DNA of 64,000 nucleotides, taken from the NCBI GenBank assembly GCA_937928595.1, contig CALGJV010000022.1, positions 87,193 to 151,192 on the forward strand, given 5' to 3'. Each line of letters begins with the position of its first letter. The stretch's first letter is position 1. The translations under genes were made by a program, and so were the position numbers. This document shows, piece by piece, positions 8,099 to 15,875 of the stretch. Origin of the DNA: an uncultured Phycisphaerae bacterium (GTDB taxonomy: Bacteria; Planctomycetota; Phycisphaerae; UBA1845; Fen-1342). Under the pieces are notes generated by a model. The model saw only the letters and a program-made list of their open reading frames with translations, had not been told where the DNA came from and did no database searches.

Positions 8099-8104
8099 AG
8101 AGCA

Positions 8105-8133
8105 AATATAGCCGCGCTTTGCGCGAGTGCCAA
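8105..8133 (-). promoter_or_regulatory. near-consensus sigma-70 promoter, minus strand
   Basis: On the minus strand -35 TTGGCA (8133-8128) and -10 TATATT (8110-8105) are separated by exactly 17 bp, each one base from consensus. In this GC-rich sequence such a pair is unlikely by chance. It points away from the UroD-like gene and into the gene-less block. Confidence 0.65.
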
Positions 8134-8347
8134 AGAAAAACGCCCACCTGCCCGCGTTGACACGCTGTCACAAACGACTTGCGCACGTCCCATAGCGCGC
8201 AACCCGCGGCGCGCACGGCGCTAGGCGAACGCGTACGATGCGCAAGAATCTCGCAAAAACTCGAGAATTCACTGCTTGTCCACAACCCGTCCCCGAGAGG
8301 CCCCCCGGCAGTGCGCGCTCCCGACCGGCCAACCCGGGCGTCCGTGC

Positions 8348-8376
8348 TTGTTTCCCGCAACGCACTCGGCCACAAT
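8348..8376 (+). promoter_or_regulatory. weak sigma-70-like promoter for the UroD-family gene
   Basis: TTGTTT (8348-8353) and CACAAT (8371-8376) have a 17-bp spacer. The implied start near 8383 leaves a leader of about 69 nt. Matches to consensus are only 3/6 and 4/6. Confidence 0.3.
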
Positions 8377-8451
8377 ACACCCCGGCTTGGTGAGTCGGCC
8401 TAGGATGAAACGGTTAACCAGCCGTATTCGCAGCCTTAATGCGAGAAGCTC

Positions 8452-9519
8452 ATGACCAGCCGCGAGATTGTCAAACGCGCGATCACCTTCCAGAACCCGC
8501 CGCGCTTGCCCATGAAGTTCGACATCGTCGGCGTCAACGACTGCTACGACGTCTGGACGATCGATCCGACCGGCTGGGAGTGGGGCTTCAAGGGTCGCAC
8601 CGTCGACGAATGGGGTTGCGTCTGGGGCGTCACCGACGTCTCCAACACCGGCCAGGTCATTGAGCACCCGCTGGCAGACATCACGCAACTCAAGCACTAT
8701 CGCTGGCCCGACCCGGATGACCCGCGCCGTTACAAGGGCTTCGCCGAACAGATGGCCGGGGCCGGCGAGAAGTTCGTCATGTTCTGCTTTGGGCAGGGCA
8801 TCTGGGAGCGGCTGCACATGCTGCTCGGCATGGACAAGGCGATGCTCGCGTTTGTGCGGCACAAGGACGAAGTCCACGAGATTCTCGATCACGTGCTCGA
8901 CCACCACATCCGCGTGCTGCGGCGCTGCCATGAAATCGCCGGCGGGCGGCTCGACGCGGCCGCGATGGCCGACGACTGGGGCGTGCAGGACCGGGCGTTT
9001 GTGAGCCCGAAGATGTTCCGCGAGTTCTTCAAGCCGCGCTACGCGAAGTGGTTCGCGGCGATCAAGGAGCTCGGGCTGCACACGTGGATGCACTCCTGCG
9101 GGAGGATCAACACGATCGTCCCCGAACTCATCGAATGCGGCCTGGAGGTAATCAACAATCAGCAGCCGAACACGGTCGGCCTGCGCGAGTTCGGTGCCGC
9201 CTTCCGGGGCAAGATCTGCTTCGAGGCCATCGTGGACACGCAGAACACGCTGCCCCGCGGCACCTACGACGAAATCCGCCAGCAGGCGTACGACATCATC
9301 GAGTACTACGGGACGCCGCAGGGCGGCCTGATCGCCAGCGACTACAACGACGCCGAGGCGATCGGGGTCACAACCGACCGCCGGTACGTCATGTTCGAAG
9401 CGTTCGCCTCGCGCGGGAACTACCCCAACTACCAGGAAATCCTGGAGCGCGCCCGGCGTGGCGAGGTGGAGCGCGGCCACCTGTGGGGCCGGGCCACCGA
9501 GACGGCCTCGCCGACGTAG
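8452..9519 (+). CDS. uroporphyrinogen-decarboxylase-family protein (cobamide methyltransferase-like)
   Basis: This 355-residue TIM-barrel protein belongs to the UroD superfamily. Instead of the haem-pathway N-terminal signature it has HTWMHSCGRIN (about 208-218), whose H-x-C arrangement resembles the zinc site of MtaA/MtbA/CmuA-type corrinoid methyltransferases. Later comes a GGLIASDYNDAEAIGV loop. It most likely transfers a methyl group or belongs to an uncharacterised branch, rather than making coproporphyrinogen. The gene stands alone after a long gene-less region, with a weak promoter and a purine-rich GAGAAG close to ATG 8452. A distant paralogue lies at 10508-11593. The substrate is unknown. 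Confidence 0.8.
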   Translation: MTSREIVKRAITFQNPPRLPMKFDIVGVNDCYDVWTIDPTGWEWGFKGRTVDEWGCVWGVTDVSNTGQVIEHPLADITQLKHYRWPDPDDPRRYKGFAEQMAGAGEKFVMFCFGQGIWERLHMLLGMDKAMLAFVRHKDEVHEILDHVLDHHIRVLRRCHEIAGGRLDAAAMADDWGVQDRAFVSPKMFREFFKPRYAKWFAAIKELGLHTWMHSCGRINTIVPELIECGLEVINNQQPNTVGLREFGAAFRGKICFEAIVDTQNTLPRGTYDEIRQQAYDIIEYYGTPQGGLIASDYNDAEAIGVTTDRRYVMFEAFASRGNYPNYQEILERARRGEVERGHLWGRATETASPT

Positions 9520-9601
9520 GTTCACACGCCCCGCGGCCGGGCCGCGACGCCGCGCGAATCGGCGCGCCCGGCCACCGGCGCGCGGTTACACTGCGCGCAC
9601 C

Positions 9602-10459
9602 ATGCCGCTCCGCTTCACGAAGATGCACGGCCTCGGCAACGACTACGTCTACGTCAGTACGTTTGAGCAGGTCGTGCCCGACCCGCCGTCGCTCGCGCGG
9701 GCGCTGAGCGACCGGCACCGCGGCATCGGCAGCGACGGGTTGATCCTCGTTGCGCCGCCGGCGGTTCCCGACGCCGATGTACGCATGGTCATGTACAACG
9801 TCGACGGCTCGCGGGGGCAGATGTGCGGCAACGGGCTCCGCTGCGTCGCCAAGCTGGCCTACGAGCGCGGCCTCGCGCGACGCAACCCGTTGCGCGTCCA
9901 GACCGACCGCGGCGTCCTGACACTCGACCTCACGCTCGTTGGGGGCCGTGTGACCGAAGTGCGTGCCGACATGGGCCCGCCCATTCTCGACCCACAGCGC
10001 ATTCCCGTCGCGCTGCCGGGGAAGCTTGCGGTCGATGTGCCGTTGCCCGCCGACGCGCCGGGGGCGGCCCAGGGCCTGCGTCTGACAGCCGTTTCGATGG
10101 GCAATCCGCACGCCGTACTGTTCGTGCCGAACACGGCGGCCGTGCCGCTGGAGGAGTGGGGCCCGCCGCTCGAGCGGCACCCGCTGTTCCCCGAGCGGGC
10201 GAACATCCACTGCGCGCAGGTGCTCGGGGCGGACCGGGTGCGCATGGTCACCTGGGAGCGCGGCAGCGGCATCACGCAGGCGTGCGGGACCGGCGCGGCC
10301 GCGGTCTGCGTGGCGGGCGTGCTGACCGGGCGCAGCGGGCGCGCGGTCACGGTGGAACTGCCGGGAGGCGAGCTGCGCATCGCCTGGGATGAAGCCAGCG
10401 GGCACGTCTTCATGACGGGCCCCGCGACGGAGGTATTCACCGGCGAGTGGCCGGACTAG
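9602..10459 (+). CDS. dapF: diaminopimelate epimerase
   Basis: DapF converts LL-diaminopimelate to the meso form for peptidoglycan and lysine. The 285-residue protein has both catalytic cysteines, C75 in MCGNGLRC and C228 in QACGTGAA. The N-terminal FTKMHGLGNDYV and the mid-protein MGNPHAV are family hallmarks. A longer in-frame extension upstream is Pro/Arg-rich and unlike the family, so ATG 9602 is the start. A -10-like TACACT (9587-9592) ends 9 nt before the ATG and there is no Shine-Dalgarno, which suggests a leaderless or nearly leaderless mRNA. Presence of DapF argues for a diaminopimelate-containing peptidoglycan. Confidence 0.95.
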   Translation: MPLRFTKMHGLGNDYVYVSTFEQVVPDPPSLARALSDRHRGIGSDGLILVAPPAVPDADVRMVMYNVDGSRGQMCGNGLRCVAKLAYERGLARRNPLRVQTDRGVLTLDLTLVGGRVTEVRADMGPPILDPQRIPVALPGKLAVDVPLPADAPGAAQGLRLTAVSMGNPHAVLFVPNTAAVPLEEWGPPLERHPLFPERANIHCAQVLGADRVRMVTWERGSGITQACGTGAAAVCVAGVLTGRSGRAVTVELPGGELRIAWDEASGHVFMTGPATEVFTGEWPD

Positions 10460-10507
10460 CGGCGGTCGGCAACGTCCGTCGGTCGAAGGCGGCGGGCACG
10501 CCGCGTC

Positions 10508-11593
10508 TCAGTACACACATTCGCGGGCGGCCTCGGCGTACGCGTGCAGGTTCTCGACCGGCGTCTCGAAGAAATGATCGCTGGGCGAGCAGATGTACCC
10601 GCCGCCGGCGCCGTAGGTCTGGAACAGGCGAAAGACCTCGGCCCGCACCGCGTCGCGCGTGCCGCAGTCCAGCACCTGGAACTGGTTGAGCCCGCCGATC
10701 AGCGCGACCTGCCCGCCGATCCGCCGCTTCAGCTCGACAGGGTCCGCGTCGCCGCTCATGCCGGGCGGCGTGAGCGTCTCGCTGGCCGCGCAGCCGTTCG
10801 CGACGATCAGCTCCAGCAGCGGCATCATCCCGCCGCAGGTGTGGTACACGGCCGGCAGGCCGATCGCCCGCAGCGCCTCGTGCTGCTCACGGTCGTACGG
10901 CAGGCAGAACTCGGCGTGCAGCTTGGGCGAAATGCACGTGCTGGAGGCCGCTCCGCCGCCCGTTTCGATCAGGTCGTATTTCGCCCCGGTCAGCGATTGC
11001 TCGATGAAACGCAGCTTCTTCTTTTGGAGCGCGCGTAGAAACGCGTGGACCCAGGCCGGATCGCGCTTCGTCGCGAGGATCAGGTTCTTCAGACCGTACA
11101 GCTCGGCCGCATGCTGCCAGCACCCGCCCTGCAACCCCCACACGAACCCCCGCAGGATCCCGTCGTCGCCGACGCGGTCGTATTCCCGGGCGATCGCCGC
11201 CTTGTCCAGCCGCGGGACGGGCATGTAGCGGTCGATGAGTTCCACATCCTCCGGCCGCTTCACGAGATACTCGGTCATCCACGCGGTCGTCGGCTGCACC
11301 TCGACCTTGTAGGTGAGCGTTCCGCCCGGCGTGTGAATCGTGTGCTCGTACAGCGGATAGCCCTGCGGCGAGGTCGTGCGACGCACCTCGTCACGCCAGT
11401 CGGGCGAGGGCTCCTCCAGCGCGGGAAAGCACGGAATGGCGGCGTCGAGCCCAAAGTGGCGGAACGCGGCCAGGCTCTCCATGCCGCCCAGGTATTTCTC
11501 GCGGTGATAGTCGAGCCACTGGTGGACGGACGCCGGCAGCCGGTCCGGCTGCTCGCGCCGCAGCGCGCAGAGCAGGCGCTCTTTGCTCGTCAT
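10508..11593 (-). CDS. uroporphyrinogen-decarboxylase-family protein (methyltransferase-like), second copy
   Basis: This 361-residue protein is a second UroD-superfamily member. It starts MTSKERLLCALRREQPDRLP, the usual N-terminus of uncharacterised UroD-like proteins. It has YHTCGGMMPLLE (about 254-265), the H-x-C pair expected for a zinc-dependent methyltransferase, and GGLNQFQVL further on. It differs clearly from the 8452 gene, so this is not a recent duplication. The start at 11593 is favoured over an Arg-rich extension to 11686 because a promoter (11600-11628) would place the transcript start on this ATG. It ends shortly after dapF on the opposite strand. The substrate cannot be assigned. 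Confidence 0.8.
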   Translation of the reverse strand: MTSKERLLCALRREQPDRLPASVHQWLDYHREKYLGGMESLAAFRHFGLDAAIPCFPALEEPSPDWRDEVRRTTSPQGYPLYEHTIHTPGGTLTYKVEVQPTTAWMTEYLVKRPEDVELIDRYMPVPRLDKAAIAREYDRVGDDGILRGFVWGLQGGCWQHAAELYGLKNLILATKRDPAWVHAFLRALQKKKLRFIEQSLTGAKYDLIETGGGAASSTCISPKLHAEFCLPYDREQHEALRAIGLPAVYHTCGGMMPLLELIVANGCAASETLTPPGMSGDADPVELKRRIGGQVALIGGLNQFQVLDCGTRDAVRAEVFRLFQTYGAGGGYICSPSDHFFETPVENLHAYAEAARECVY

Positions 11594-11599
11594 TCCGCG

Positions 11600-11628
11600 A
11601 TTCTGACGCGCGGCGGATGGCGAGGCAA
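11600..11628 (-). promoter_or_regulatory. sigma-70-like promoter placing the start on the ATG (leaderless)
   Basis: Minus-strand TTGCCT (11628-11623) and CAGAAT (11605-11600) have a 17-bp spacer. The -10 ends 6 nt before ATG 11593, so the expected transcript start coincides with the start codon. Confidence 0.45.
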
Positions 11629-11682
11629 CTCCCGGCGCGGGCCAGCGCTCACGCCGCCGCGCGATCCGCCGCGCCGCTGACG

Positions 11683-12444
11683 TCAATCCTGCAACGAAAA
11701 CGGCGTGAAGTCCGTGTCTCGGTCGTAGTAGTCCTCACCTTCCACGCGCTTGAGCCAGTTCACGACGAGGTAAGTCACCGGCGTGAAAACGACCTCGACG
11801 CTCACCTTGAACAGCCAGTTGAACATCACGACCCGCAGCAGGGTGTTGCCGTCCCAGATGCCCGCGAACGCGATGGGGTAGAACAGCATGCTGTCGACCC
11901 CCTGCCCGAGGATCGTCGAGCCGATCGTGCGGGTCCAGAGGAACCGGCCGCGCGTCAGCAGCTTCATCTTGGCCAGCGCGTACGAGTTCACGAAGTCGCC
12001 CACCCAGAAGGCAAGGATCGAGCCGACCACGATGCGCCAGGTGTTCCCGAAGACAATCTCGAGCGCGGGCTGGATCTTCGCGTTGAACGGCTCGGCCGGG
12101 TCCGGCGTGAAGTGGATGACCGCGAACGACATGATCGTGGCGAAGATCATCGCGCCGAAGCCGGCCCAGATGACCTTGCGGGCCCGGGCATAGCCGTACA
12201 CCTCCGTCAGCACGTCGCCGAAAATGTATCCGATCGGAAAAAAGAGATTGCCCGCGCCGAAGGTCAACGGGAGTCCGATCAGCGGCAACGTCAGGATGCA
12301 GGTCTTCCCAGGCCCGATCAGGTTCGAGCAGAGCAGCACCGTCACGAACGCCGCCATCACGAGGTCGTAGTAGCGATAATGCCGGACGTTGGACTGGTGG
12401 CTCGGCGAGGCGGCGGCCGGTGGCACAGCAGGCGAATGCGACAT
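11683..12444 (-). CDS. yhhQ: queuosine precursor transporter (YhhQ/DUF165 family)
   Basis: This 253-residue integral membrane protein has about six hydrophobic helices. It carries the family features VLLCSNLIGPGKTC, FFPIGYIFGDVLTEVYGY (about 68-85), FWVGDFVNSYALAKMK and TILGQGVDSMLFYPIAF. YhhQ takes up preQ0 or preQ1, the queuosine precursors, through the inner membrane. The first 25 residues are a short cytosolic lead. The only queuosine-related neighbour is the PTPS-fold gene 5 kb away, which lacks the QueD cysteine, so this cell may rely on salvage. It lies upstream of the second UroD-like gene on the same strand with about 90 bp between them. Confidence 0.9.
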   Translation of the reverse strand: MSHSPAVPPAAASPSHQSNVRHYRYYDLVMAAFVTVLLCSNLIGPGKTCILTLPLIGLPLTFGAGNLFFPIGYIFGDVLTEVYGYARARKVIWAGFGAMIFATIMSFAVIHFTPDPAEPFNAKIQPALEIVFGNTWRIVVGSILAFWVGDFVNSYALAKMKLLTRGRFLWTRTIGSTILGQGVDSMLFYPIAFAGIWDGNTLLRVVMFNWLFKVSVEVVFTPVTYLVVNWLKRVEGEDYYDRDTDFTPFSLQD

Positions 12445-12526
12445 CGTGCGTTCCTATGAGACGGGCCCGGTACGGCGACGAATGCCGCAATCATAGGCGC
12501 GCCCGGTCGGAACGCCGAACCCCTGC

Positions 12527-13129
12527 TCAACGACGGGCCGTCAGCAGAAAGAGGTCCTCCCGGTCCTCGAGCCTCGCGAGCATGAGCTCCGCCGCGCGCA
12601 GGAGCCCCGGCCAGGCGTCCGGCGGCGGAAGGTGGTCGCCCGCCACCGGCGGACCGAGCGAATCGTGAAACCGGTTGATCCGTTCCCAGTGATCGAGGTG
12701 CAGCACGATCAGCCGTCCGCCCGGCCGCAGCGCCCGCGCGAACCGTGCCAGCGCCGCCGGCAGGTCGCGTAGGTGCGGCACCACGTGCATGCAGAACACC
12801 GCGTCGTACCGCTCTGCGCCGAGCTCGTCGGCCAGCACGTCGCAACAAGCGAAGTCGGCCGGCACCCCGCGGGCCCGGGCCGCCGCGATCATCGCCGGAG
12901 CGAAGTCCACCGCCGTGACAAGCCCCGGCCGAACCTGGTCGCCGAGCCAGCCGGTCACCGCGCCGGTGCCGCAGCCGACTTCGAGCACCGCATCGCCGGA
13001 CCGCAGCGGAATCAGCGGGCGCAGCGCGTCGAGCCGCGCGAGGGTCGCCGCCGGGGGCGGCCCGGCCGAGTCCCAGGTTGGCGCCAACCGGTCGAAAAAC
13101 GCTCGGCGGGCCTGATCGGTGCCGGACAT
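12527..13129 (-). CDS. class I SAM-dependent methyltransferase
   Basis: This 200-residue protein has a standard Rossmann methyltransferase fold. Motif I is VLEVGCGTG (about 49-57), the acidic end of strand 2 is VTAVDFAPAM, motif II is YDAVFCMHVVPHL and motif III is LRPGGRLIVLHL. It resembles small-molecule and ubiquinone/menaquinone-type C-methyltransferases of the methyltransf_11 group. The substrate cannot be inferred. AGGAGA lies 7-8 nt before the ATG. It is transcribed divergently from the metal-transport operon and shares about 100 bp of upstream DNA with it. Confidence 0.85.
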   Translation of the reverse strand: MSGTDQARRAFFDRLAPTWDSAGPPPAATLARLDALRPLIPLRSGDAVLEVGCGTGAVTGWLGDQVRPGLVTAVDFAPAMIAAARARGVPADFACCDVLADELGAERYDAVFCMHVVPHLRDLPAALARFARALRPGGRLIVLHLDHWERINRFHDSLGPPVAGDHLPPPDAWPGLLRAAELMLARLEDREDLFLLTARR

Positions 13130-13163
13130 CGCGGCCGTCTCCTTGCGAGTTCGCTCCCGCGTG

Positions 13164-13188
13164 TATTACGATTGTCCGAAGGTTAATA
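13164..13188 (+). promoter_or_regulatory. AT-rich dyad upstream of the metal transporter operon
   Basis: TATTA (13164-13168) and TAATA (13184-13188) form a short inverted repeat in an otherwise GC-rich gap between divergent genes. Its position suits a Fur/Zur/MntR-type operator, but the arms are only 5 bp and no known box is matched. Confidence 0.25.
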
Positions 13189-13229
13189 TCGCGCCCGCAC
13201 GCATGGCAAGCGCGCGGGCGGGAGCGGTG

Positions 13230-14051
13230 ATGGCGTCGCGAATCTGCATCCTGGCCCTGCTTGTTGGCGGCCTCGCCGGGGTGGCCGGCGGCTGCCGGCG
13301 AGCCCCCGGCGCGTCCCCTGCCCCAGTCGTGGCCGTGACCGGCAGCACGCTCGAATCCGCGGTACACGACCTGCTCGGCCCCGTTCCGGTCCTGCGGCTC
13401 GCCGAGCCGGGGACCTGCCCCGGGCACTTCGACCTGCGCGCCAGCCAGGTCGCAGCGCTGCGCCAAGTCCGATTGATCGTGCGTTTCGATTTCCAGCAGG
13501 CGCTCGATGCGAAGCTACTCAGCACGGGGGCCCCGGCGGTGGCACCGATCCACGCGGACGGCGGCTTGTGCGAACCGGAGACGTATCGGGCCATCTGCGC
13601 CGCCGTGGCGGATGCGATGGTTGCGCGGGGTCTGCTCTCCCCCGACCACGCGCGCGAGCGGCTGGCGGCCGTCGAGGCCGAGCTACGCGAGCTGGACACT
13701 TGGATCCAGCGGACCCTCGCGGAGTCCGGCTGGCTCGGCCGACCGGTGATCGCCAGCGCGCACCAGGCGGCGTTCTGCCGGACGCTGGGGCTCGACGTGC
13801 GGACGACGTTCGGCGCCGCCGAAGCAGCCACGTTCAACGGGTTGAACCGTGCGTTGGACGACGGCCGCGCAGCGTGCCTTGTCGTGGCGAACCTGCCCGA
13901 GGGGCGCCGCATCGCGGATGCGCTCGGCGAGCGGCTCGGCGTCCCGGTCGTCGTCTTCGGCAACTTCCCGGATGACGTGCGGCACGGCGGCCGCGTGCCG
14001 AACCTGATCCGCGACAACGTGCGGCAACTCGTCGCGGCAGGCGCACCGTGA
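13230..14051 (+). CDS. metal ABC transporter, substrate-binding lipoprotein (ZnuA/TroA-like)
   Basis: The product has 273 residues from ATG 13230. It starts with a signal sequence ending in a lipobox (VAGGC), so it would be anchored in the membrane. Likely metal ligands are the His in TCPGHFDLRASQ, the His in ASAHQAAFCRTLGL and an acidic residue in FGNFPDDV, the usual cluster A-I arrangement for zinc or manganese. A helical backbone runs through the middle. The start was chosen because GGGAG lies 6 nt upstream and the signal peptide begins there; the frame is open further upstream, into the divergent gene. It overlaps the ATPase gene by 4 bp. Confidence 0.85.
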   Translation: MASRICILALLVGGLAGVAGGCRRAPGASPAPVVAVTGSTLESAVHDLLGPVPVLRLAEPGTCPGHFDLRASQVAALRQVRLIVRFDFQQALDAKLLSTGAPAVAPIHADGGLCEPETYRAICAAVADAMVARGLLSPDHARERLAAVEAELRELDTWIQRTLAESGWLGRPVIASAHQAAFCRTLGLDVRTTFGAAEAATFNGLNRALDDGRAACLVVANLPEGRRIADALGERLGVPVVVFGNFPDDVRHGGRVPNLIRDNVRQLVAAGAP

Positions 14052-14857
14052 GCGCCCCACTGACCGCCTCGAACGTGCGCATCACGGCCGGGGATCGCAC
14101 GCTGCTGTCGATCGACCGGCTCACCGTCGAAAACGGCACACTGGTCGGCGTACTCGGCCCGAACGGCGCCGGCAAGACCACGCTGCTGCGGGCGAGCCTG
14201 GGCCTGCGGCCGGTGCAGGCCGGGCGAATCGAGCTGCTGGGGGCGGACATCACCCGCTGCGGGCCTGCCGAGCGCGCCCGACTGCGGTGCCGGGTCGGCT
14301 ATGTCCCGCAGGCGCTTGTGGGCCACGGCTTGCTGCCGCTCACGCTCCGCGAGGTCGTGGCCATCGGTTGCACCGGCCGGGCCGGCCTCTTCCGTCCCCT
14401 GGTCGCCGCGGATTGGCGCAGTGTGGACGCCTGGCTCGAGCGCTTCGGTCTCACGCCCTATCGCGACGAGTTGTACGCCCACCTGTCCGGCGGCGAGCAG
14501 CGCCGGGCTTTGCTGGCCGCCGCGCTGGTGGGCAACCCGGAACTGCTGCTTCTCGATGAACCTGCTGCGCACCTCGATCTCGCCGCGCGCGAGCAGATTG
14601 TCACGCTGCTTTCCGAACTGCACGTCGAGCGCGGCCTGACAACCGTGCTCGTTTGCCATGAGCTCGAAGTACTCCCGGCCGCCTGCGAGCGCGTGGTGCT
14701 GCTGGCCGAGGGCCGGATTATCGCCGACGGCCTGCCCGCGACGGTGTTATCGGGTGAGCGGGTCGCCGCGCTCTACGGCCCCGGGCTGCGGGCCGTGCAT
14801 GCCGGCGGGCGACATGCGGTCGTGCCGGCGGTGCTGGCGGAGGCCGCCCCGCCATGA
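14048..14857 (+). CDS. metal ABC transporter, ATP-binding protein (ZnuC/MntB-like)
   Basis: This 269-residue ATPase has Walker A GPNGAGKTT (about 37-45), the Q-loop in GYVPQALVG, the signature LSGGEQRR, Walker B LLLLDEPAAHL and a switch His in VCHELEV. It energises uptake by the substrate-binding and permease proteins encoded on either side. GTG 14048 overlaps the stop of the binding protein gene by 4 bp, and the gene in turn overlaps the permease gene by 4 bp, so the three are translationally coupled. Zinc or manganese is the likely substrate from the family; the sequence does not decide which. Confidence 0.93.
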   Translation: MSAPLTASNVRITAGDRTLLSIDRLTVENGTLVGVLGPNGAGKTTLLRASLGLRPVQAGRIELLGADITRCGPAERARLRCRVGYVPQALVGHGLLPLTLREVVAIGCTGRAGLFRPLVAADWRSVDAWLERFGLTPYRDELYAHLSGGEQRRALLAAALVGNPELLLLDEPAAHLDLAAREQIVTLLSELHVERGLTTVLVCHELEVLPAACERVVLLAEGRIIADGLPATVLSGERVAALYGPGLRAVHAGGRHAVVPAVLAEAAPP

Positions 14858-15684
14858 TCGACTTCGGCTTCTGGCTGCCGGTCGCACTGGGGGGACTCCT
14901 GTCGGGCGGTTCATCGGGACTGCTGGGCGTGTACGTGGTCGGCATGCGGATCCCGTTCCTGGCCGTCTGCGTGGCGCACGCGGCGCTGGCGGGGGCGATC
15001 TTCGGGGCGCTGGCCGGGCTGGCCGCCGAACATCTGACGCTGCCCGCGCTCACCGCCGCTATCCTCACGGCGCTGGCCCTGGGCCGCGTCGCGGACCGCA
15101 GCCCGGCCGGCGACGCGAACGTCGCACTCGGCGTGCTGTTCTCGCTCTCGATGGGGCTCGCGTTCCTCGGACTCGGGCTCTTTCCGGTGCTGGGGCGCAG
15201 CGATCACGACGTGCGAGCGCTGCTGTGGGGCAGCCTCGCGTTGTGCCGGTGGCGTGACGTCGGCTACATGGCGGTCGTCGCCGTCGCCCTGGGGCTGTTC
15301 GTGCTGCTGTTCGGCAAGGAACTGCGGGCCCTGCTGTTCTCGCGCGAGTACGCTGCGGCCGCGGGCGTGCGCGTCGGCCTCGTGTGGGCGTTGTTCCTCG
15401 TGCTCGCCGCGATCGCGCTGACGGTCAACTTCCAGACGGTCGGCGGGCTCATGATCTACAGCCTCGTGACGAACCCGGCGGTGGCAGCGGCACTGCTCGT
15501 GCGCGGGCACGCGCGGGTCATCTTCGTGTCGGTTGGACTGGGGGCAGGCGTCAGCCTGGGCGGCTTCCTGGTGGCCGCCCTGACCGACCTGCCGACGGGC
15601 GCCACCATTGTCCTGCTTTCGTCCGCGTGGGTCGGCGCGGCAGCTTTGTGGCAGCGCCGCCGCGTGCGATGCCGCGCATCCTGA
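14854..15684 (+). CDS. metal ABC transporter, permease (ZnuB/MntC-like)
   Basis: This 276-residue protein has about eight hydrophobic segments, typical of the ABC-3 permease family. GVYVVGMRIPFLAVCVAHAA and VNFQTVGGLMIYSLVTNPAV are recognisable family blocks; the second is the usual conserved loop between late helices. It forms the membrane channel of the transporter encoded by the two preceding genes, with which it is coupled by a 4-bp overlap (ATGA). The C-terminus is short and basic. The operon probably ends here, since the next gene follows after 191 bp. Confidence 0.92.
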   Translation: MIDFGFWLPVALGGLLSGGSSGLLGVYVVGMRIPFLAVCVAHAALAGAIFGALAGLAAEHLTLPALTAAILTALALGRVADRSPAGDANVALGVLFSLSMGLAFLGLGLFPVLGRSDHDVRALLWGSLALCRWRDVGYMAVVAVALGLFVLLFGKELRALLFSREYAAAAGVRVGLVWALFLVLAAIALTVNFQTVGGLMIYSLVTNPAVAAALLVRGHARVIFVSVGLGAGVSLGGFLVAALTDLPTGATIVLLSSAWVGAAALWQRRRVRCRAS

Positions 15685-15875
15685 CAGCCGCTGCCCCCGA
15701 CACGGACTGCTCCGCGGCCGACGCAGCGGACTCCGCTATCGTCACCGCAGTTGCCGGCGCGGGCCGGGTCGCCGCCCGGGGGAACCCAAACACCCCGCCG
15801 ACGGCCGGCTCGGGCGATACAATCCGCCAACGCCCGCCGCGTGGCGGGCCGACGCACTTGCGGGATTCGAACCGC

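Larger units (their letters stand above)
6998..8451. other. 1.45-kb region without a convincing protein gene
   Basis: Open frames cross this stretch on both strands, but their amino-acid composition (Pro, Ser, Arg and Gly rich) does not look like folded protein. A minus-strand promoter at 8105-8133, repeated hairpins at 7363-7777 and a stem plus T-run at 7034-7068 suggest a non-coding RNA gene instead (entered separately). From 8134 to 8451 I see only a weak plus-strand promoter for the next gene. Confidence 0.6.
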
